Source: Acidobacteriota bacterium (GTDB taxonomy: Bacteria > Acidobacteriota > Holophagae > Holophagales > Holophagaceae). Taken from it: 64,000 nucleotides of DNA. The notes under the pieces were generated by a model. The model saw nothing but the letters and a program-made list of their open reading frames with translations, was not told the DNA's origin and did no database searches. Shown piece after piece: positions 62,462 to 64,000 of this stretch. The DNA lies in assembly GCA_016192145.1 (NCBI GenBank), contig JACPUT010000002.1, forward strand, positions 434,001 to 498,000, given 5' to 3'. Numbering within the stretch: position 1 is the stretch's first letter; every line of letters starts with the position of its first letter. The position numbers were made by a program, and so were the translations under genes.

Positions 62462-63589
62462 ATGAAGCGCGCCCTGCGAACCACCCTCTTGGCCGCCGTG
62501 GCCTCGATGGCCCTCGTGTTCACCGCCTGCAAGCGGGAAGACCCCCAGATCCGGGAGTTGACCCAGAAGGCCGCCGAAGCCGATAAGGCCGGGCAGCAGT
62601 TGGGCCAGGCCGGCAGCGAGCAGCAGAAGAAGCTGGCCCAGGCCGGCGTCACTGACGTTCGCGTGAACGCGGAGACCATGCAGCTCTCCGAGGAGCAGAA
62701 GAAGGCCCTCGAGGAGCGCATCAAGAACGAGAAGAACAGCTCCTACCAGGCCCTCCTCCAGGAAGTGCTGGACAAGGACAAGGAGATCAAGGATCTGAAT
62801 GGCAAGATCGCCAAACTGAAGCAGGACCTGCCCACCCCCGATCGGGCCCGTGAAGGGGACAGCCACTACGGCATGGCCATCAAGTTCCTGAAGAAGAAGG
62901 GCGTTTCCGACCCCGAGGCCCGCAAGCTCGTCTCCAACGTGAACATCATGGAGAAGCTGGCCCCCGGATTCGAGGTGTACCACTTCTACGCCAACGGCGT
63001 GTACGGCACCTGGGTGGCCAAGGGCCGCGCCAAGATCACCCCCTCCGAGCTGCAGAAGCAGGAGCGCGAGAAGATCGAGGGCGAGCGCGACACGGCCGTG
63101 GCCGAGAACGAGAAGCTCCAGGAGGACGTGCTGGATCTCGAGGACCAGAAGAAGCGCCTCTCCGAGGACATCGAGGGCCTGCGCGCCGAACGCTCCACCC
63201 TCATAGAGGAGCGCGCCAAGCTCCAGGGCGAGAATGCCGAGCAGCTCGGCAAGCTGAACAGCCTGCATTACATCGTGGGCAACCGCGACGCCTTGAAGAA
63301 GGAGGGCATCATCGAGATCCCCGTCTTCGCCAAGGATCGAGCCGGCAAGAACTGGCGCGACGACCTCTTCACCCTGAGCCTGGACCTCCGCTCCAGCGAG
63401 GTGATCACGATCAAGGCGGCCGACATGAACCTGAAGAAGATCGGCAAGGTGAACGTGGTGCCCGGTTCCTACGTGAAGGATGAGCACTACAAGCTCGTCA
63501 TCTCCGAGGACAAGCAGACCGCCACCATCACGCTGCTGAAGAAGGAACGCTTCAAGAACGACAAGGTGGTCTTCGCCGTCGCCGATTAG
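62462..63589 (+). CDS. Coiled-coil lipoprotein of unknown function
   Basis: A 375-residue exported protein. The signal MKRALRTTLLAAVASMALVF ends in TACKRE, an imperfect lipobox with Cys at about residue 23. Two long charged coiled coils follow (about 28-125 and 200-275; KLAQAGVTDVRVNAETMQLS and GERDTAVAENEKLQEDVLDL). Between them is a small folded segment (FLKKKGVSDPEARKLVSN, then FYANGVYGTWVA). The C-terminal 90 residues are beta-rich (IIEIPVFAKDRAG, VITIKAADMNLKKIGK). I do not recognise a family. The layout suggests an envelope scaffold. A strong terminator follows. Confidence 0.75.
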   Translation: MKRALRTTLLAAVASMALVFTACKREDPQIRELTQKAAEADKAGQQLGQAGSEQQKKLAQAGVTDVRVNAETMQLSEEQKKALEERIKNEKNSSYQALLQEVLDKDKEIKDLNGKIAKLKQDLPTPDRAREGDSHYGMAIKFLKKKGVSDPEARKLVSNVNIMEKLAPGFEVYHFYANGVYGTWVAKGRAKITPSELQKQEREKIEGERDTAVAENEKLQEDVLDLEDQKKRLSEDIEGLRAERSTLIEERAKLQGENAEQLGKLNSLHYIVGNRDALKKEGIIEIPVFAKDRAGKNWRDDLFTLSLDLRSSEVITIKAADMNLKKIGKVNVVPGSYVKDEHYKLVISEDKQTATITLLKKERFKNDKVVFAVAD

Positions 63590-63600
63590 GCTTTTCACCG

Positions 63601-63640
63601 CTCGCAAAAATGGCCCGCGAACGCGGGCCATTTTTGCGAG
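63601..63640. terminator. Bidirectional terminator, perfect 40-bp palindrome
   Basis: CTCGCAAAAATGGCCCGCG and its exact complement meet at a tiny loop; A- and T-runs flank the GC stem on both sides. Confidence 0.93.
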
Positions 63641-63786
63641 CTGGGGAAGGCGCCGAGGGCGAGCGGCGACCTGACCCGAGGTAGGTTCCTCGGACCCTCA
63701 ATTGAGGCTGGAAATCCCCCCGGGGAGTGCCTATCGTCAGGTCCACACACCCTTTGTCACTGTCCTGTTTCACCACGAGGTCACCC

Positions 63787-64000
63787 ATGTCCCGTCTTCA
63801 ACGCGGCGCCCTCCTCGGGCTTCCCCTTCTCGTCCTGCTGGGTTGCGGCGGGAGCACCGACGTAAAGAGCGTCCCGCCCCCCAATGCCGGGGATGCTCCC
63901 ACCACCAGCGGAACCTACCCCGTCTTCGACGCCTCCGCCGGAGCGATTCCCCTCCCCAACATCCTGGCGACGGCCACGGCGAAGGATCCCCTCACGGGCA
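63787..64000 (+). CDS. Lipoprotein, N-terminal part (cut by window end)
   Basis: The first 71 codons of a gene running off the window. The signal MSRLQRGALLGLPLLVLLGC has an excellent lipobox (LLGC) with Cys at residue 20. A Gly/Ser/Pro/Thr linker follows, then YPVFDASAGAIPLPNILATA, which resembles the FDPSxGxIPxPNDLL start of bacterial lipase-type N-domains (PF12262-like) and other Ig-like secreted proteins. ATG at 63787 has GAGG eight bases upstream. The function of the remainder cannot be seen. Confidence 0.75.
   Translation, partial: MSRLQRGALLGLPLLVLLGCGGSTDVKSVPPPNAGDAPTTSGTYPVFDASAGAIPLPNILATATAKDPLTG

Overview
The window is chromosomal DNA from a high-GC Gram-negative bacterium. It encodes an outer-membrane system (BamA, an OmpH/Skp chaperone, a TonB-dependent receptor), lipoproteins, a type IV prepilin peptidase, ClpC together with ClpB, AddAB-type recombination and many response regulators. 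This mix, and the strong G/C bias at third codon positions, suggest an Acidobacteriota genome, perhaps Holophagae/Geothrix-like. That assignment is inference; no rRNA gene is present to confirm it.

Layout. 0.2-10 kb: a penicillin-binding-like/SpoIID fusion, a WYL regulator, the addB-addA recombination nuclease pair and a DnaQ-type exonuclease fused to a deoxyribosyltransferase-like domain. 10-14 kb: a small orphan gene, a response regulator and a large hybrid histidine kinase. 14-15.4 kb: a gene remnant, two tandem structured repeats whose ends copy the 3' end of tRNA-Glu, then tRNA-Glu and tRNA-Lys. 15.4-26 kb: core genes (purA, clpC-bamA-ompH/skp, dut, rlmN, a DUF885 peptidase). 26-30 kb: a MocR regulator, its likely operator, a divergent remnant cupin/CMD/GNAT operon and chrA. 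30-35 kb: a DUF5916 outer-membrane protein, an exported MsrB-MsrA fusion, an M16 protease and a four-helix-bundle (S23/IVP) gene enclosed by heptamer-built inverted repeats. 35-46.5 kb: a four-gene translationally coupled ABC exporter operon, a membrane protein, plsC, a cyclophilin, a prepilin peptidase, an M28 peptidase, a methylmalonyl-CoA epimerase and a TonB receptor. 46.5-49.4 kb: a WD40 lipidless membrane-anchored protein flanked by a 22-bp direct repeat, a TPMT-like methyltransferase and a small membrane protein. 49.4-56 kb: mutS, an aminotransferase and clpB. 56-61 kb: an operon of REC-HD-GYP, REC-GAF-like, NagZ and REC-GGDEF proteins, then a small secreted protein. 61-64 kb: metK, a coiled-coil lipoprotein and the start of another lipoprotein.

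The most unusual signal is a set of intergenic hairpin elements (34631-35138, 62311-62374, 51925-52001, 33226-33330, 42366-42462, and one arm at 117-144). All share one architecture: inverted arms built from tandem 7-9 bp words, often with unequal word counts in the two arms. The words differ between elements. Two elements share the same word (CTCCAGC and variants): one is 64 bp and empty, the other encloses the S23/IVP four-helix-bundle gene. This looks like an IVS-type mobile element, known from 23S rRNA genes, living in ordinary intergenic DNA in occupied and empty forms. Other notable points are the 22-bp duplication around the WD40 gene, the tRNA-Glu-derived repeats, and the PBP-like/SpoIID and DnaQ/deoxyribosyltransferase-like fusions.
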